A program made the position numbers and the translations under genes. From Campylobacteraceae bacterium (lineage in GTDB: Bacteria; Campylobacterota; Campylobacteria; Campylobacterales; Campylobacteraceae), in assembly GCA_031268335.1 (NCBI GenBank), contig JAIRXG010000010.1:1-64000 (forward strand): a stretch of DNA of 64,000 nucleotides, written 5' to 3'. The notes beneath the pieces are model-generated. The model did not search any database and had not been told where the DNA came from. It saw nothing but the letters and a program-made list of their open reading frames with translations. Below, piece after piece: positions 50,997 through 60,654 of the stretch; the first letter of the stretch is position 1, and the number at the start of each line of letters is the position of its first letter.

Positions 50997-51625
50997 TGCG
51001 TCAATAAAGCCTCTATCTCTTTTGTTATATCGTTATGATTTATCATTTTTTTATTGATAAAAAATGTTGGTGTTGCGGTAATTCCAAGTTGTTGAGCATC
51101 TTCAAAATTTTGGTTCAATCGCTCATCTATTGCGGCTTGATTTTCATCTAAAAATACTTTCGCTCTTTTCGTGTCAACTCCTATTTGCTCCAAAACCCCC
51201 CAAGCTACAAAAGTATTTAGTTGATTATTGGCATACCAATTTCTATAATACACATTAAAAGCGGCCATTGTTTCTTCAAATTTTCCTTGCTCTTTTGCAG
51301 CTTCAAGCAGCGACAAAACGATATCGGAGTCTTTATGGAAAGCTAAAGCACGATAGACTACTCTTACTCTGCCGTTATATTTTTCCGGAAGTTTTGCAAT
51401 TGTAGGGCTAATTCTTACGCAAGCGGCGCACATAGGGTCAAAAAACTCTACAACGGTTATGTCGGCACTAGCGCTTCCCGAAATATACGAGTGGTCGCGA
51501 ATAAGCAAAGAGTCGGCATTTTTTGAGATTTTATTTTTTTCATAAGAGTTATACGCATATGCACCTATGCCAAATAGTATTAAAATGAGCGCCAAAATAG
51601 CGGCAATAATATAATTTGCTTTCAT
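50993..51625 (-). CDS. Membrane-anchored DsbA-like thiol oxidoreductase (CAAC)
   Basis: A 210-residue paralogue of the next gene, with the same layout: signal anchor (~5-24), LLIRDHSYISGSASADITVVE, active site FFDPMCAACVRIS (Cys66, Cys69) and cis-Pro loop ITATPTFFINKK. The different dipeptide between the cysteines (AA against ET) implies a different redox potential or partner. It overlaps both the dsbB-like gene upstream and its paralogue downstream by 4 bases (ATGA), so all three are translated together. Confidence 0.88.
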   Translation of the reverse strand: MKANYIIAAILALILILFGIGAYAYNSYEKNKISKNADSLLIRDHSYISGSASADITVVEFFDPMCAACVRISPTIAKLPEKYNGRVRVVYRALAFHKDSDIVLSLLEAAKEQGKFEETMAAFNVYYRNWYANNQLNTFVAWGVLEQIGVDTKRAKVFLDENQAAIDERLNQNFEDAQQLGITATPTFFINKKMINHNDITKEIEALLTQ

Positions 51626-52050
51626 ATTTTAAATCCTTTTTTGTAAATTATGACCAAACTCGCGCCAATTAGCGTGAAAGCTATCAGTGAGAGAGTAGGA
51701 ATGTCTATAAAACCAAACCAATTTATATAAGTTACCGAGCATGGCACGCCGAGTTTGCATGGCGTCAATTCCTCTTTTATGACGTCATAAATTAAAAGCG
51801 AGTGATAAAATGCCCAAAACCATCCAATGATTGTGAGCGGTGCGGCGTAAAATAAAACATTTTTGTCATTTTTGACAAGAGATACTAAAAATATCAATGT
51901 TAAAGGATACATGCAGATGCGTTGATACCAACACATAGTACACGGCGGAAACTCCATAATATCACTGAAAAACAAGCTTCCCAAAGTTGCAATGACAGAG
52001 ACTGTCCATGCAAAAAAAATTGTAAGCCATATGTTGTTTTTATGTTTCAT
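51622..52050 (-). CDS. DsbB/BdbC-family disulfide-bond formation protein
   Basis: A 142-residue inner-membrane protein with four hydrophobic segments. FPPCTMCWYQR (Cys37, Cys40) is the CxxC of the first periplasmic loop. TPCKLGVPC (Cys98, Cys104) is the second pair. These are the four cysteines that pass electrons from DsbA to quinone. CTMCWYQRI and GFIDIPTLSLIAFT point to the BdbC-like branch. It is first in a three-gene operon with two DsbA-like proteins. Confidence 0.92.
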   Translation of the reverse strand: MKHKNNIWLTIFFAWTVSVIATLGSLFFSDIMEFPPCTMCWYQRICMYPLTLIFLVSLVKNDKNVLFYAAPLTIIGWFWAFYHSLLIYDVIKEELTPCKLGVPCSVTYINWFGFIDIPTLSLIAFTLIGASLVIIYKKGFKI

Positions 52051-52130
52051 TCAAGCTTTCCTACATAATTTACATGAGGTTCGAATTATATCTAAAATAT
52101 ACCAACAATTATATTTTTGTCAACCATTTT

Positions 52131-52649
52131 TTACTCTGCCGTTTGCGGATAGTATTTTTTCAAAAAATTATCGCCCCACTCTTTAAACGGCAAATCTTTT
52201 ATGTTTCCCCCGAGTTCTATATTGTTGCCTTGTCTCCTGATTGTCAGCATAAACGAAGGAGTTTTTTCACTATGAAAATCCTCATGAAACGGCCCCAGAT
52301 AAGAGTTTGACAGCCCAATTCCACCGAAATTTACCAAACTATCTCCTACTTTCAAACCAAGTTTTGATGCAACGTAATTATTGTTTACCGAGAGTATTTC
52401 ATAAGAGTTATTTGCAAAAAATACACCCAGTTGGTTTGCAAGATCTATTTTTAAATCGCGTGAAGCGAGAGCTTTTATGAGATTTTGCTTTTGTAAAAAA
52501 TTGCTTTTATCGCCCTGTTTTTTGTAAAAAAATATGCTGACCCCACCACTTTGCGCAAATATTGAGTCTATATATTTTGGGGCAATTTGCGTCGTTTGCG
52601 CAAAAGAAAAAAAGTGTAAAAGACATAATAGCAATATCACTTTTTTCAT
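52131..52649 (-). CDS. Periplasmic PDZ-like protein of unknown function
   Basis: A 172-residue protein with a cleavable-type signal peptide (KKVILLLCLLHFFSFAQT). The region NNNYVASKLGLKVGDSLVNF then GGIGLSN looks like a PDZ fold, as in proteins where a PDZ domain reads a hydrophobic C-terminus. No catalytic residues. I recall similar PDZ-like periplasmic proteins beside purM in this phylum, but cannot check. It is 23 bases downstream of purM. Confidence 0.65.
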   Translation of the reverse strand: MKKVILLLCLLHFFSFAQTTQIAPKYIDSIFAQSGGVSIFFYKKQGDKSNFLQKQNLIKALASRDLKIDLANQLGVFFANNSYEILSVNNNYVASKLGLKVGDSLVNFGGIGLSNSYLGPFHEDFHSEKTPSFMLTIRRQGNNIELGGNIKDLPFKEWGDNFLKKYYPQTAE

Positions 52650-52672
52650 TTTGCAAATCCTTGATATGTATT

Positions 52673-53671
52673 TCAGATGATTAGCACTTTGTCCTCGCCG
52701 CCGGATATTTCGCCTATAACATAACCGTCTGTTTGAGCAAGTATCGTATCTATTTCGGAAGGACTTACCACCAAAATCATGCCAATTCCCATATTAAAGG
52801 TTCTGTACATCTCATCTTCTTGCACATACTTGCCTAAAAAGTCAAAAACCGGTAGTGTTTTGATATTATTTTTATAGACTCTTGCTTGTAAGCCCGAAGG
52901 TAATACGCGCGGCAAGTTTTCTGTTATTCCGCCGCCCGTTATATGCGCTAAAGCGTTAATGCGATGTCTTAAGAGTTTAAATGTTTTGACATAAATACGC
53001 GTTGGTTCTAAAAGCGTTTCGATAAGCGTTGTTTCGCCAAACGGTTCATCGTGTCCCATTTTTAGTTTTTCAAAAAAGATTTTTCTCGCAAGTGAATATC
53101 CGTTTGAGTGAAGTCCAGAACTTGGAAGAGCTATCAAGGCATCTCCGGTTTTTATCTTTTTTGTTCTATCCATCTCGTCTTTTTCCGCTATTCCTACGGC
53201 AAAACCTGCCAAATCAAAATCGCCGTTATGATACATTCCGGGCATTTCGGCAGTTTCTCCCCCTATTAAAGCCGTTTCAGCCATTTTGCAGCCTTTAGCT
53301 ATGCCTTTTAAAATTTCTAAGGAGGCCTCGATATCTAATTTGCCGGTCGCATAATAGTCCAAAAATACCAAAGGCGTAGCAAAGTTACATATAAGGTCAT
53401 TTACGCACATAGCTACAAGGTCGATTCCTACAGAGTCTAGTTTTTTTGATTCTATAGCAAGTCTTAATTTTGTTCCAACACCGTCTGTAGCGCTTAAAAT
53501 AACAGGTTTTTTATAACCCTCAGGCAACTCATATGCCCCTGCAAATGAGCCTATGCCGCCTATGACGTTTTTATCAAAAGTCTCTTTTACAATCGGTTTT
53601 ATCTTATCAACAAAACTGTTTCCGGCATCTATATCAACGCCGGCATCTTTATAACTTATCATTTCATCCAT
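52673..53671 (-). CDS. purM: Phosphoribosylformylglycinamidine cyclo-ligase
   Basis: Closes the imidazole ring of AIR in purine synthesis using ATP. The 332 residues contain YKDAGVDIDAGN at the start, LSATDGVGTKLRLA and CVNDLICNFATPLVFLDYYA. GGETAEMPGMY and HITGGGITENLPRVLP are further AIR-synthase motifs. Length is normal. It is divergent from coaE. Confidence 0.97.
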   Translation of the reverse strand: MDEMISYKDAGVDIDAGNSFVDKIKPIVKETFDKNVIGGIGSFAGAYELPEGYKKPVILSATDGVGTKLRLAIESKKLDSVGIDLVAMCVNDLICNFATPLVFLDYYATGKLDIEASLEILKGIAKGCKMAETALIGGETAEMPGMYHNGDFDLAGFAVGIAEKDEMDRTKKIKTGDALIALPSSGLHSNGYSLARKIFFEKLKMGHDEPFGETTLIETLLEPTRIYVKTFKLLRHRINALAHITGGGITENLPRVLPSGLQARVYKNNIKTLPVFDFLGKYVQEDEMYRTFNMGIGMILVVSPSEIDTILAQTDGYVIGEISGGEDKVLII

Positions 53672-53809
53672 TATTTTTCCTGTAGGTTAAATTCAAAGTG
53701 AGCTTTGGTTTTAAAACTTCCTCATCTTTAGAAATCGAACAATTTTAACCAAAAGATGATAAAATCGTAATAAATTTTTTTAAACGATACTATAAGGGTT
53801 TTTAAAAAT

Positions 53810-54409
53810 ATGAGTTTAAGATTAAAAATTGTGCTGACAGGGGGTATAGCTAGCGGCAAGAGCAGCGTTAGCGAAAGGCTAAAAAAAAGTGGATTTTCCA
53901 TCATAGACGCGGATGATATAGCACACGAAGTATTAGCGGATAATGTTGATAAAATTGCCAAAGTTTTTGGCGAAGAGTATGTTAAAAATAGTGTTGTAGA
54001 CAGGAAAAAGTTAGGTGAATTGGTATTTGCTGACAAAGAAAAAAAAGAGCTTTTGGAATCAATTTTGCATAAAGAAATTTATAAAAAAATAGCAAAAGCA
54101 GCTAAAATACTTGAGGAGCTAAAAAAACCGTACATTGTCGATATACCGCTTTTTTTTGAGAAAGAAGAGATATATGAAGCCGATTTGACAATAGTTGTCT
54201 ATGCTCCAAAAGAGCAGCAATTAGTAAGACTCATGAAACGCGCAAGTTTGAGCGAAAGAGAAGCCAACAATAGACTTGATGCGCAGATGGACATAGAGAT
54301 AAAAAAACAAAAAGCCGATATTGTTGTAGACAATTCAAAAGATTTGATGCATTTACAAAAAGAGACGAATAAATTGATAAAAATCTTAAAGGAAAAATAT
54401 GCAAGTTGA
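53810..54409 (+). CDS. coaE: Dephospho-CoA kinase
   Basis: Last step of CoA synthesis. The 199 residues start with a P-loop (LTGGIASGKSSVSERL), followed by IDADDIAHEVL and the lid region. DIPLFFEKEEIYEAD is typical of CoaE. Its end overlaps dapF by 11 bases. First gene of coaE-dapF-glucosaminidase. Confidence 0.95.
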   Translation: MSLRLKIVLTGGIASGKSSVSERLKKSGFSIIDADDIAHEVLADNVDKIAKVFGEEYVKNSVVDRKKLGELVFADKEKKELLESILHKEIYKKIAKAAKILEELKKPYIVDIPLFFEKEEIYEADLTIVVYAPKEQQLVRLMKRASLSEREANNRLDAQMDIEIKKQKADIVVDNSKDLMHLQKETNKLIKILKEKYAS

Positions 54410-55166
54410 AAAATATAGCGCAAATGGAAATGACTTCGTCATATTTCATGCGGATATCAAAAAAGAGCGCAGCAAATTAGCAAAAGTAATTTGCAACAGA
54501 CACAATGGTGTGGGTGCTGACGGACTTATAGTTATACTGCCCTCCAAGGAGTATGATTTTGAGTGGCAGTTTTATAATTTGGATGGCAGCGAAGCTTCAA
54601 TGTGTGGAAATGGCTCTAGAGCATGTGCGCTTTATGCATTTAATAATGGGTTTGCCAAAGAACGGATGAGGTTTTTAACTGATGCCGGAGCGATAAGCGC
54701 ATATGTAGATAAAAATATAGTGGAAGTTGAACTTACAACCCCCAAAAAGATAAAAGAACCGTTTGAAGATATGGGGTTTATGTGGCATTATTACGATACA
54801 GGCGTTCCGCATTTGGTAACTATTGTTAATGATATAAATGAGTTTGATTTTGCAATTGCGCGTAAAATGCGCTATAATTATAATTCAAACGTTAATTTTG
54901 TAACAATTTTGGAACACAACGCGTTGCTTGTGCGTACTTATGAACGTGGAGTTGAAGAGGAGACTTTAGCTTGCGGCACGGGTATGGCGGCTAGTTTTTA
55001 TACGGCTTTGAATTTGAAAAAAGCAGACTGCTGTGCAAAAGTTATACCAAAAAGTAAAGATGAACTGTTTTTGCGATATGAAAATGGTAAGATTTTTTTC
55101 AAAGGTGAAGTGAAGTATATATTTAAAGCAGATTTAAACAGGGAGATAAGTGAAGTTTTTAATTAA
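54399..55166 (+). CDS. dapF: Diaminopimelate epimerase
   Basis: Converts LL- to meso-diaminopimelate for lysine and peptidoglycan. The 255 residues carry both catalytic cysteines: SMCGNGSRACALYAF and LACGTGMAASF. YSANGNDFVIF marks the N-terminus. It overlaps coaE by 11 bases and the next gene by 17. Confidence 0.96.
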   Translation: MQVEKYSANGNDFVIFHADIKKERSKLAKVICNRHNGVGADGLIVILPSKEYDFEWQFYNLDGSEASMCGNGSRACALYAFNNGFAKERMRFLTDAGAISAYVDKNIVEVELTTPKKIKEPFEDMGFMWHYYDTGVPHLVTIVNDINEFDFAIARKMRYNYNSNVNFVTILEHNALLVRTYERGVEEETLACGTGMAASFYTALNLKKADCCAKVIPKSKDELFLRYENGKIFFKGEVKYIFKADLNREISEVFN

Positions 55167-55911
55167 TTTATTATTGTGTGCAATTTTTTTCTCAAGTATT
55201 CAAGCGGACACCTTTACGGAGGATTTTTTTAAGATAACGAACTCAGCATCAAAAAAACAAGAATTTATCAAACGAATGATTCCTCTTGTGAGGCAGGCAA
55301 ATGAAAATGTTTTGGTTGAACGCAAAATAGTTGATGATTTTTTTGTTGAATTTAAAAAGAACAGAAATCTTGAAGACATTGATGCCGACACTATAGAGCA
55401 AATGAAAAATTTAGCTAAAAAATACCATATAAAATCAATTACAAATGAAAAGACATTTAAAGCCAAAGTGGCGCCAGTACCGCTTTCTCTTGCTATTACT
55501 CAAGCGGCAATAGAGACAGGCTGGGGAGAGAGTAGATTTTTTAAAGAGGCAAAAAATGCGTTTGGAGAGTGGACGTACAGCAAAACAAACGGGCTTATTC
55601 CAAGCGGCAGAGAAAAGGGTAAGACGCATAAAATAAAAGTTTTCAAAAGCGTTCAAGATTCTGTTAATTCGTACGTGCTTAATCTGAATAGACATGAAGC
55701 ATATGCTGATTTTAGAGATCTAAGAGTAGTTTTGGGCGAAGAGTTTAATGGCATAGTCGCAACTTCTAAAATGCTAAATTATTCGCAGACAAGAGGAGAA
55801 TATGTAAAACTTTTGCGAAACGTCATGATAAACAATAAATTGACGGAATACGACTTTGCCGACACCTCGTCGCCAGAAATAACAGCAACATCTTTAACAG
55901 CTTCTATCTAA
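55150..55911 (+). CDS. Periplasmic glucosaminidase (Bax/FlgJ-like)
   Basis: A 253-residue protein starting with GTG (55150, GGGAG just upstream) and a signal peptide (KFLINLLLCAIFFSSIQA). Residues ~110-235 are a mannosyl-glycoprotein endo-beta-N-acetylglucosaminidase-type domain. LAITQAAIETGWGESRFF has the catalytic Glu, followed by KNAFGEW and YSQTRGEYVKLL. It probably cleaves peptidoglycan. Overlap with dapF, which makes a peptidoglycan precursor, suggests co-expression. Confidence 0.85.
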   Translation: MKFLINLLLCAIFFSSIQADTFTEDFFKITNSASKKQEFIKRMIPLVRQANENVLVERKIVDDFFVEFKKNRNLEDIDADTIEQMKNLAKKYHIKSITNEKTFKAKVAPVPLSLAITQAAIETGWGESRFFKEAKNAFGEWTYSKTNGLIPSGREKGKTHKIKVFKSVQDSVNSYVLNLNRHEAYADFRDLRVVLGEEFNGIVATSKMLNYSQTRGEYVKLLRNVMINNKLTEYDFADTSSPEITATSLTASI

Positions 55912-56416
55912 GCTGCGGTTAGACATTTTAAATCGCAAATAATAGTCTACATGTAAGCTTTAGAATGGGCTTGCGAAACCTACAAATTTCATACATATAG
56001 ACTTTTAAAATATTTAGAAATTTGCGCCTCATTAGGATTTTGTAACCGCGTATTTGGTAAATAAAAAAGTTTATATCAGCTTTAAAATCCTAATCAATTG
56101 AACGGAATATCTTGCGGTAAAAGGTTTTACACAGGTGCGAAATGAAGAGCGCATTAAATCAGAGACAAACTTTTTTAGACACGTACATGTAAGTACAATC
56201 TCTAATAAAATTATCCTTGCAAACATCAAAAGAGCAGCAAATAAGATTTTATCTATATTAGGAAAAAATATCAAGCAGGCTTGCAAAGACAACCATTTAT
56301 TTGCGCGAATACAATCGATATAAAATAAGCAGCCTATTGAAGTAGGCAATGAAAATAACAGGATTTCTTCAAATTCTTTACATGTATCGGAAAAATTTTA
56401 AATAATTAAAGTCTAA
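55912..56416. other. Intergenic region, possible 62-codon ORF
   Basis: Contains three TACATGTA copies (55948-55955, 56184-56191, 56379-56386). A GTG-started ORF (56135-56323, plus) reads NEERIKSETNFFRHVHVS then a Lys-rich helical part. The palindrome falls in the same His-Val frame as in true genes. There is only a weak AAGG at a poor distance and no family, so I do not call it a gene with confidence. Confidence 0.35.
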
Positions 56417-57484
56417 TTATAGTCCTGCATTTTCTATGTGTTTGGCTTGAAAATGTGCGATTATAGGCTCTATTATTTCGTCAAAAAGCCCGCTCTCCAT
56501 TATTGCATCAAGTCTATAAAGCGTGAGATTAACTCTGTGGTCGCTTATACGATTTTGTGGAAAATTATAAGTTCTTATTCTCTCGCTCCTATCGCCCGAA
56601 CCTACTTGCGACTTTCTATCAACCATCTCTTTTTTTAAGCGCTCTTCTTCTTGCATTTCATAAAGTCTTGCTCTTAATACTTTCATGGCGGCGCTTTTAT
56701 TTTTATGTTGGGATTTGCCGTCTTGATTTACGACAACAATACCACTCGGAATATGCGTAATTCTAACGGCGCTATCCGTTGTATTTACTGATTGTCCTCC
56801 ATGACCGGAACTTCTCATAACGTCAATTTTCAAATCATTTGGGTTTATCTGTATATCAACCTCGTCAACTTCAGGCATAACGGCAACCGTAACGGCTGAG
56901 GTATGAACTCTTCCTTGAGATTCTGTTTCCGGTACCCTTTGCACTCTATGTGTACCGCCTTCATGTTTCAAACGACTATATGCGCCTTTGCCTTGTATTA
57001 GAGCTATTATTTCTTTAAATCCGCCCAAAATTCCTTCGCTTTGACTTACTATCTCAACTTTCCATTTTTTACTCTCCGCATATCTTGTATATGCTTTAAA
57101 AAGGTCTGCTACAAATAGCGCAGCCTCGTCTCCTCCGGTACCGGCTCTGATTTCAAGAAATATGTTTTTATCATCATTGGGATCTTTTGGAAGCAACAAA
57201 ACCTTTATCTCGTTTTTAAGCAATTCTATATCGCATTCAAGATTTTTTAACTCCTCTTTCGCAAGTTCTTCGAGCTCAGGATCTTCAAGCAAAGCCTTGT
57301 TTTCTTCAATACTATTGCACAATTTAATATAATTTGTAGCTTTTATATAAATTTCCTCAAGCGACGCTTGTTCTTTTGAAAGTTCAGCCATCTTTTTTAT
57401 ATCCGAAGATGTGTTAATATCGGACAAAAGCGACGAGATTTCGTTATAGCGATTGATGAATGGTAATAATTTGTTTTTTAGCAT
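56417..57484 (-). CDS. prfA: Peptide chain release factor 1
   Basis: Terminates translation at UAA and UAG. The start ATG 57484 ([16 protein letters not shown]) matches the family start and gives 355 residues; the TTG five codons upstream would begin inside a palindrome. The GGQ motif is in [18 protein letters not shown], and codon recognition (PxT-type) lies in the preceding domain; [19 protein letters not shown] is diagnostic. No good ribosome-binding site is seen because the rpsT hairpin lies just upstream. Confidence 0.97.
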   Translation of the reverse strand: MLKNKLLPFINRYNEISSLLSDINTSSDIKKMAELSKEQASLEEIYIKATNYIKLCNSIEENKALLEDPELEELAKEELKNLECDIELLKNEIKVLLLPKDPNDDKNIFLEIRAGTGGDEAALFVADLFKAYTRYAESKKWKVEIVSQSEGILGGFKEIIALIQGKGAYSRLKHEGGTHRVQRVPETESQGRVHTSAVTVAVMPEVDEVDIQINPNDLKIDVMRSSGHGGQSVNTTDSAVRITHIPSGIVVVNQDGKSQHKNKSAAMKVLRARLYEMQEEERLKKEMVDRKSQVGSGDRSERIRTYNFPQNRISDHRVNLTLYRLDAIMESGLFDEIIEPIIAHFQAKHIENAGL

Positions 57485-57496
57485 AAAAGAAGAGGG

Positions 57497-57518
57497 CAAA
57501 ACCGCTTAAGCGGTTTTG
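57497..57518. terminator. Perfect 22-base palindrome at the rpsT stop / prfA leader
   Basis: CAAAACCGCTT at 57497-57507 is followed by its exact reverse complement to 57518, forming an 11-base-pair stem centred on CTTAAG. It includes the rpsT stop codon (57506-57508) and ends 13 bases before the prfA ATG. A strong hairpin with A/T-rich ends could terminate or attenuate, setting S20 against RF1 levels. Confidence 0.6.
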
Positions 57519-57781
57519 ATTTTCAAGGAATTGACAAGTTTAGCAAGTCTGCTTACTTTTCTTGCCGCCGTGTTTTTTGTTAAAATACCTTTGCCGACAT
57601 AAGAATGAATATCTTTGTTAGCTGCTAAAAATGCTGTGCTTGCAGCTTCAACATCATTTGCGCTAACAGCGGTTAGTACATTTTTAGTTAGATTTTTGAT
57701 ACGAGTTTTATAAAATCTATTTCTCTCGGTTCTAACTTTTGTTTGTCTTGCACGTTTTTCCGAGGACTTATGATTTGCCAT
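57506..57781 (-). CDS. rpsT: 30S ribosomal protein S20
   Basis: A 91-residue basic protein binding 16S r[23 protein letters not shown] is the family start and the helical hairpin fold follows ([19 protein letters not shown]). It is immediately upstream of prfA, an order seen in other Campylobacterota. Confidence 0.97.
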   Translation of the reverse strand: MANHKSSEKRARQTKVRTERNRFYKTRIKNLTKNVLTAVSANDVEAASTAFLAANKDIHSYVGKGILTKNTAARKVSRLAKLVNSLKIKTA

Positions 57782-57956
57782 AGTAAAATGCCTTTTTTAA
57801 AAATTTAGTGTTGGATTATACAGAATTACATATTAGACGAAACTTAATTTAAGTAAGATTTAATAGTATTGACTCTTTTTATAATATATGAGAAATTTAC
57901 TGTTTGTTTGTTACAATACGCAATTATTTTTTACATACGAGTTTAAGGATATGGTT

Positions 57957-59300
57957 ATGAAACTATTCGGGACTGACGGAGTAAGAGGCAAGGCCGGTGA
58001 AAAATTAAGCGCCGGAATGGCTATGAGACTTGCTATGGCTGCTGGAATATTTTTTAGAAAACATTCGTTGACAAATAAAATTTTGGTCGGTAAAGATACG
58101 CGAAAAAGCGGCTACATGATAGAAAATGCCATAGTTTCCGGACTTACTGCAGTAGGATACAACGTCATACAAATAGGTCCTATGCCAACTCCAGCAATCG
58201 CGTTTCTGACAGAAGATATGAGATGTGATGCCGGAATTATGATAAGCGCGTCTCATAACAGCTATTTTGATAACGGTATTAAATTTTTTGACCATACGGG
58301 CTGCAAGCTTGATATTAAAGATGAAGAGGAGATAGAGAAAATCTATTTTAATCAAGAGTTGATAGAGCAAAATCAAAAAGTGGAGCTTGAAATAGGCACT
58401 TCAAAACGCATCGACGATGTGATAGGGCGTTATATCGTACATATCAAAAACTCATTTCCCAAAGATTTAACGCTAAGAGATATGCGAATCGTGCTTGATA
58501 CGGCGAACGGTGCGGCGTACAAAGTCGCTCCTACGATTTTCAGCGAACTTGGAGCCGATGTTTTTGTGATAAACGACGAACCTAACGGAAGCAATATTAA
58601 CCTCTCATGCGGCGCTTTACACCCGCAAAAACTTGGCGAGGAAGTTGTGAAGTTTCGCGCCAATATCGGTTTTGCATTTGACGGAGATGCCGATAGGCTT
58701 GTTGTGGTAGACGAAAAAGGCGAAACGGTAGAAGGCGACAAACTTTTGGGCGTTTTAGCCAGCTATATGAAGACTAACTCTTTATTGAAAAGCGATTATG
58801 TAGTAGCAACCGATATGAGCAATCAGGCTTTGGAAGATTTTTTGAAAACTAAAAATGTTAAACTTGCGCGTTGTAATGTAGGCGATAAATATGTTTTAGA
58901 AAAATTAAAAGAGCTTGATTCAAATTTTGGTGGCGAGCAAAGCGGGCATATCATTTTTTCAGATTTTGCCAAGACAGGCGATGCACTCGTAGCGGCTCTT
59001 CAAGTAATAGCATATTTGCTAACAAAACAAAAAGCGGTTGTTAGCGATAGTTTAAATCCTTTTGAACTTTATCCACAAAAGCTCATAAATCTACATGTAA
59101 ACGAAAAGATACCGTTTAAAAATATAGACGGTTACAAAGAATTTTGTGATGAGTTGAAAAATCAAAATGTAAGATCGCTCATCAGATATTCCGGTACCGA
59201 AAATTTATTGCGTATTTTACTTGAGGCAAGCGACGAAAAATTACTAGACGAAGTAGTTTTAGAAAGCGAAAAGTTTTTCAAAAGAGCGTTAAATGGCTAA
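57957..59300 (+). CDS. glmM: Phosphoglucosamine mutase
   Basis: Converts glucosamine-6-P to glucosamine-1-P for UDP-GlcNAc. The ATG 57957 ([17 protein letters not shown]) is chosen because AAGGAT lies seven bases upstream and 447 residues is the family norm; an upstream ATG at 57888 adds unconserved residues. The phosphoserine loop is [15 protein letters not shown], the Mg site is [14 protein letters not shown], and the sugar loop is GGEQSGHII. It overlaps lspA by 8 bases. A TATAAT at 57880-57885 is the likely promoter -10. A TACATGTA (59092-59099) reads Leu-His-Val. Confidence 0.97.
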   Translation: MKLFGTDGVRGKAGEKLSAGMAMRLAMAAGIFFRKHSLTNKILVGKDTRKSGYMIENAIVSGLTAVGYNVIQIGPMPTPAIAFLTEDMRCDAGIMISASHNSYFDNGIKFFDHTGCKLDIKDEEEIEKIYFNQELIEQNQKVELEIGTSKRIDDVIGRYIVHIKNSFPKDLTLRDMRIVLDTANGAAYKVAPTIFSELGADVFVINDEPNGSNINLSCGALHPQKLGEEVVKFRANIGFAFDGDADRLVVVDEKGETVEGDKLLGVLASYMKTNSLLKSDYVVATDMSNQALEDFLKTKNVKLARCNVGDKYVLEKLKELDSNFGGEQSGHIIFSDFAKTGDALVAALQVIAYLLTKQKAVVSDSLNPFELYPQKLINLHVNEKIPFKNIDGYKEFCDELKNQNVRSLIRYSGTENLLRILLEASDEKLLDEVVLESEKFFKRALNG

Positions 59301-59757
59301 AGCTTCCGGATTGGCCGCTATTTTAGCACTTCTTGTTTTTGCGCTTGATAAGTATATTAAATTTTTATTTTTAGACGGATTTGTTTGGCATAGCGACATC
59401 ATCTCTTTATACCTTGTCATAAACAAGGGCGTTGCTTTTTCTATGTTTGCATTTTTAGGAGAAAGTCTTAAATATATACAAGTGGCGCTCGTGTTGGCGC
59501 TTCTAGTATTTGTATATCGCGAAAAAGAGTTTTTTATAAAAAATTGCGTAGCTATCGGTATACTTTTTGGGGCAGGATGCGGCAATATATCGGATAGGTT
59601 TTTCCAAGGCGGAGTTGTAGATTATATAGCGTGGCATTACGGATTTGAATTTGCCGTATTTAACTTTGCAGATATAATGATAAATTTTGCTGTGTTTTTG
59701 ATAGTTTTAAAGATGATTTTTGACAAAAATAACAAATTTTTTTGCAAAAAATCATAG
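59293..59757 (+). CDS. lspA: Lipoprotein signal peptidase
   Basis: Cleaves signal peptides of lipoproteins in the inner membrane. The 154 residues have four transmembrane segments. The catalytic aspartates are in [16 protein letters not shown] and [13 protein letters not shown]. The N-terminal DKYIKFLFL is also conserved. It overlaps glmM by 8 bases. Substrates in this window include the lipoproteins at 45183 and 63878. Confidence 0.95.
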   Translation: MAKASGLAAILALLVFALDKYIKFLFLDGFVWHSDIISLYLVINKGVAFSMFAFLGESLKYIQVALVLALLVFVYREKEFFIKNCVAIGILFGAGCGNISDRFFQGGVVDYIAWHYGFEFAVFNFADIMINFAVFLIVLKMIFDKNNKFFCKKS

Positions 59758-59782
59758 ATAAATCTAAAAAAACAATATCAAT

Positions 59783-60091
59783 TCATACCCAAAAATATTT
59801 ACATGTAACGTATATCAAATAACCGATACCGCCGTAAACCGTTACATGTATGCAAAATGTGGCAAGATATGTCAAAAGTTTCGTTATCAGCGTATTCTTT
59901 TTTGTTGAAAAATCATAACAGTACAGAAACATTAAAATAGTGAAAATTGAAATTGATAGAGGCGTTGCCTCAAAAAAGTAAGAAGGGATTAGCAGTAAAA
60001 GGAGTGGAAGCACCCAAGTGATAGAGACAAAAATAGCCGAAATCGCAAAAACAACCAATACAAACTCTGCCAAATTATCTATTATAGGCAA
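59783..60091 (-). CDS. Small three- or four-helix membrane protein
   Basis: A 102-residue very hydrophobic protein (segments ~8-24, 26-40, 44-60 and 70-95) starting with TTG 60091, with GGAG seven bases upstream. No family recognised. The previous gene's stop is four bases upstream, so the pair is co-translated. Its 3' half holds two TACATGTA copies (59800-59807 and 59843-59850). The first is the only in-gene copy not in the Leu/Ile-His-Val frame (it reads Thr-Cys). Confidence 0.6.
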   Translation of the reverse strand: MPIIDNLAEFVLVVFAISAIFVSITWVLPLLLLLIPSYFFEATPLSISIFTILMFLYCYDFSTKKNTLITKLLTYLATFCIHVTVYGGIGYLIYVTCKYFWV

Positions 60092-60094
60092 TTT

Positions 60095-60334
60095 TTACTC
60101 CATATTTTTAGCGCTATTTTCAATATCGCTAATCTTTTTTTGTAAAGCGTCTATACAAATTTGAGTGCTTTTGAGTTTAACTTCATAGTTGCAAATCAGC
60201 CATCCTATCCAAAATATTATCGGATAAATAGCTATAGGGAAAAAATATAAAATCAAAATACAAGCTATACATTTGAATAAAATCTTTGCCGTGGTTCTAT
60301 CTGACACTACATCGCGCGGACCTTTTAAAAACAT
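60095..60334 (-). CDS. Small membrane protein with C-terminal coiled coil
   Basis: A 79-residue protein with two hydrophobic segments (~18-36 and 38-50) and a short charged helical end (CIDALQKKISDIENSAKN). No family is recognised. It is translated together with the downstream 102-residue membrane protein, suggesting a small membrane complex. It starts 31 bases upstream of the tRNA-Ser gene in the same direction. Confidence 0.6.
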   Translation of the reverse strand: MFLKGPRDVVSDRTTAKILFKCIACILILYFFPIAIYPIIFWIGWLICNYEVKLKSTQICIDALQKKISDIENSAKNME

Positions 60335-60364
60335 CTTTTTGTGCGCTCCGAGTTTAATGATTTC

Positions 60365-60456
60365 TGGCGGACAGAGAGGGATTCGAACCCTCGAAGCCCG
60401 ATTAAGACTTGCACCCTTAGCAGGGGTGTGGTTTCAGCCAACTCACCCATCTGTCC
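60365..60456 (-). tRNA. tRNA-Ser (anticodon GCT)
   Basis: A 92-base class II gene. The acceptor GGACAGA pairs with TCTGTCC, the discriminator is G and CCA is encoded. The anticodon loop CTGCTAA reads GCT. The long variable arm and T-loop GGTTCGAATCC are present. Confidence 0.95.
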
Positions 60457-60654
60457 AAAAAATAAAAGTAGGATTTGGATTATATATAAGTGTTAATAAT
60501 ATTAGGCTTAAATTCGCATAGCGATTTTTATTTTTGAGGACTAATCAATTTTTAGATTTGAAAAGTTCTTTTTTTTGAAACATATAAACAAAAATATAAT
60601 TTTATTTTGCTATTATGCGTCGATTATTTTAAGAAATATAATAAGGAGTTATAA

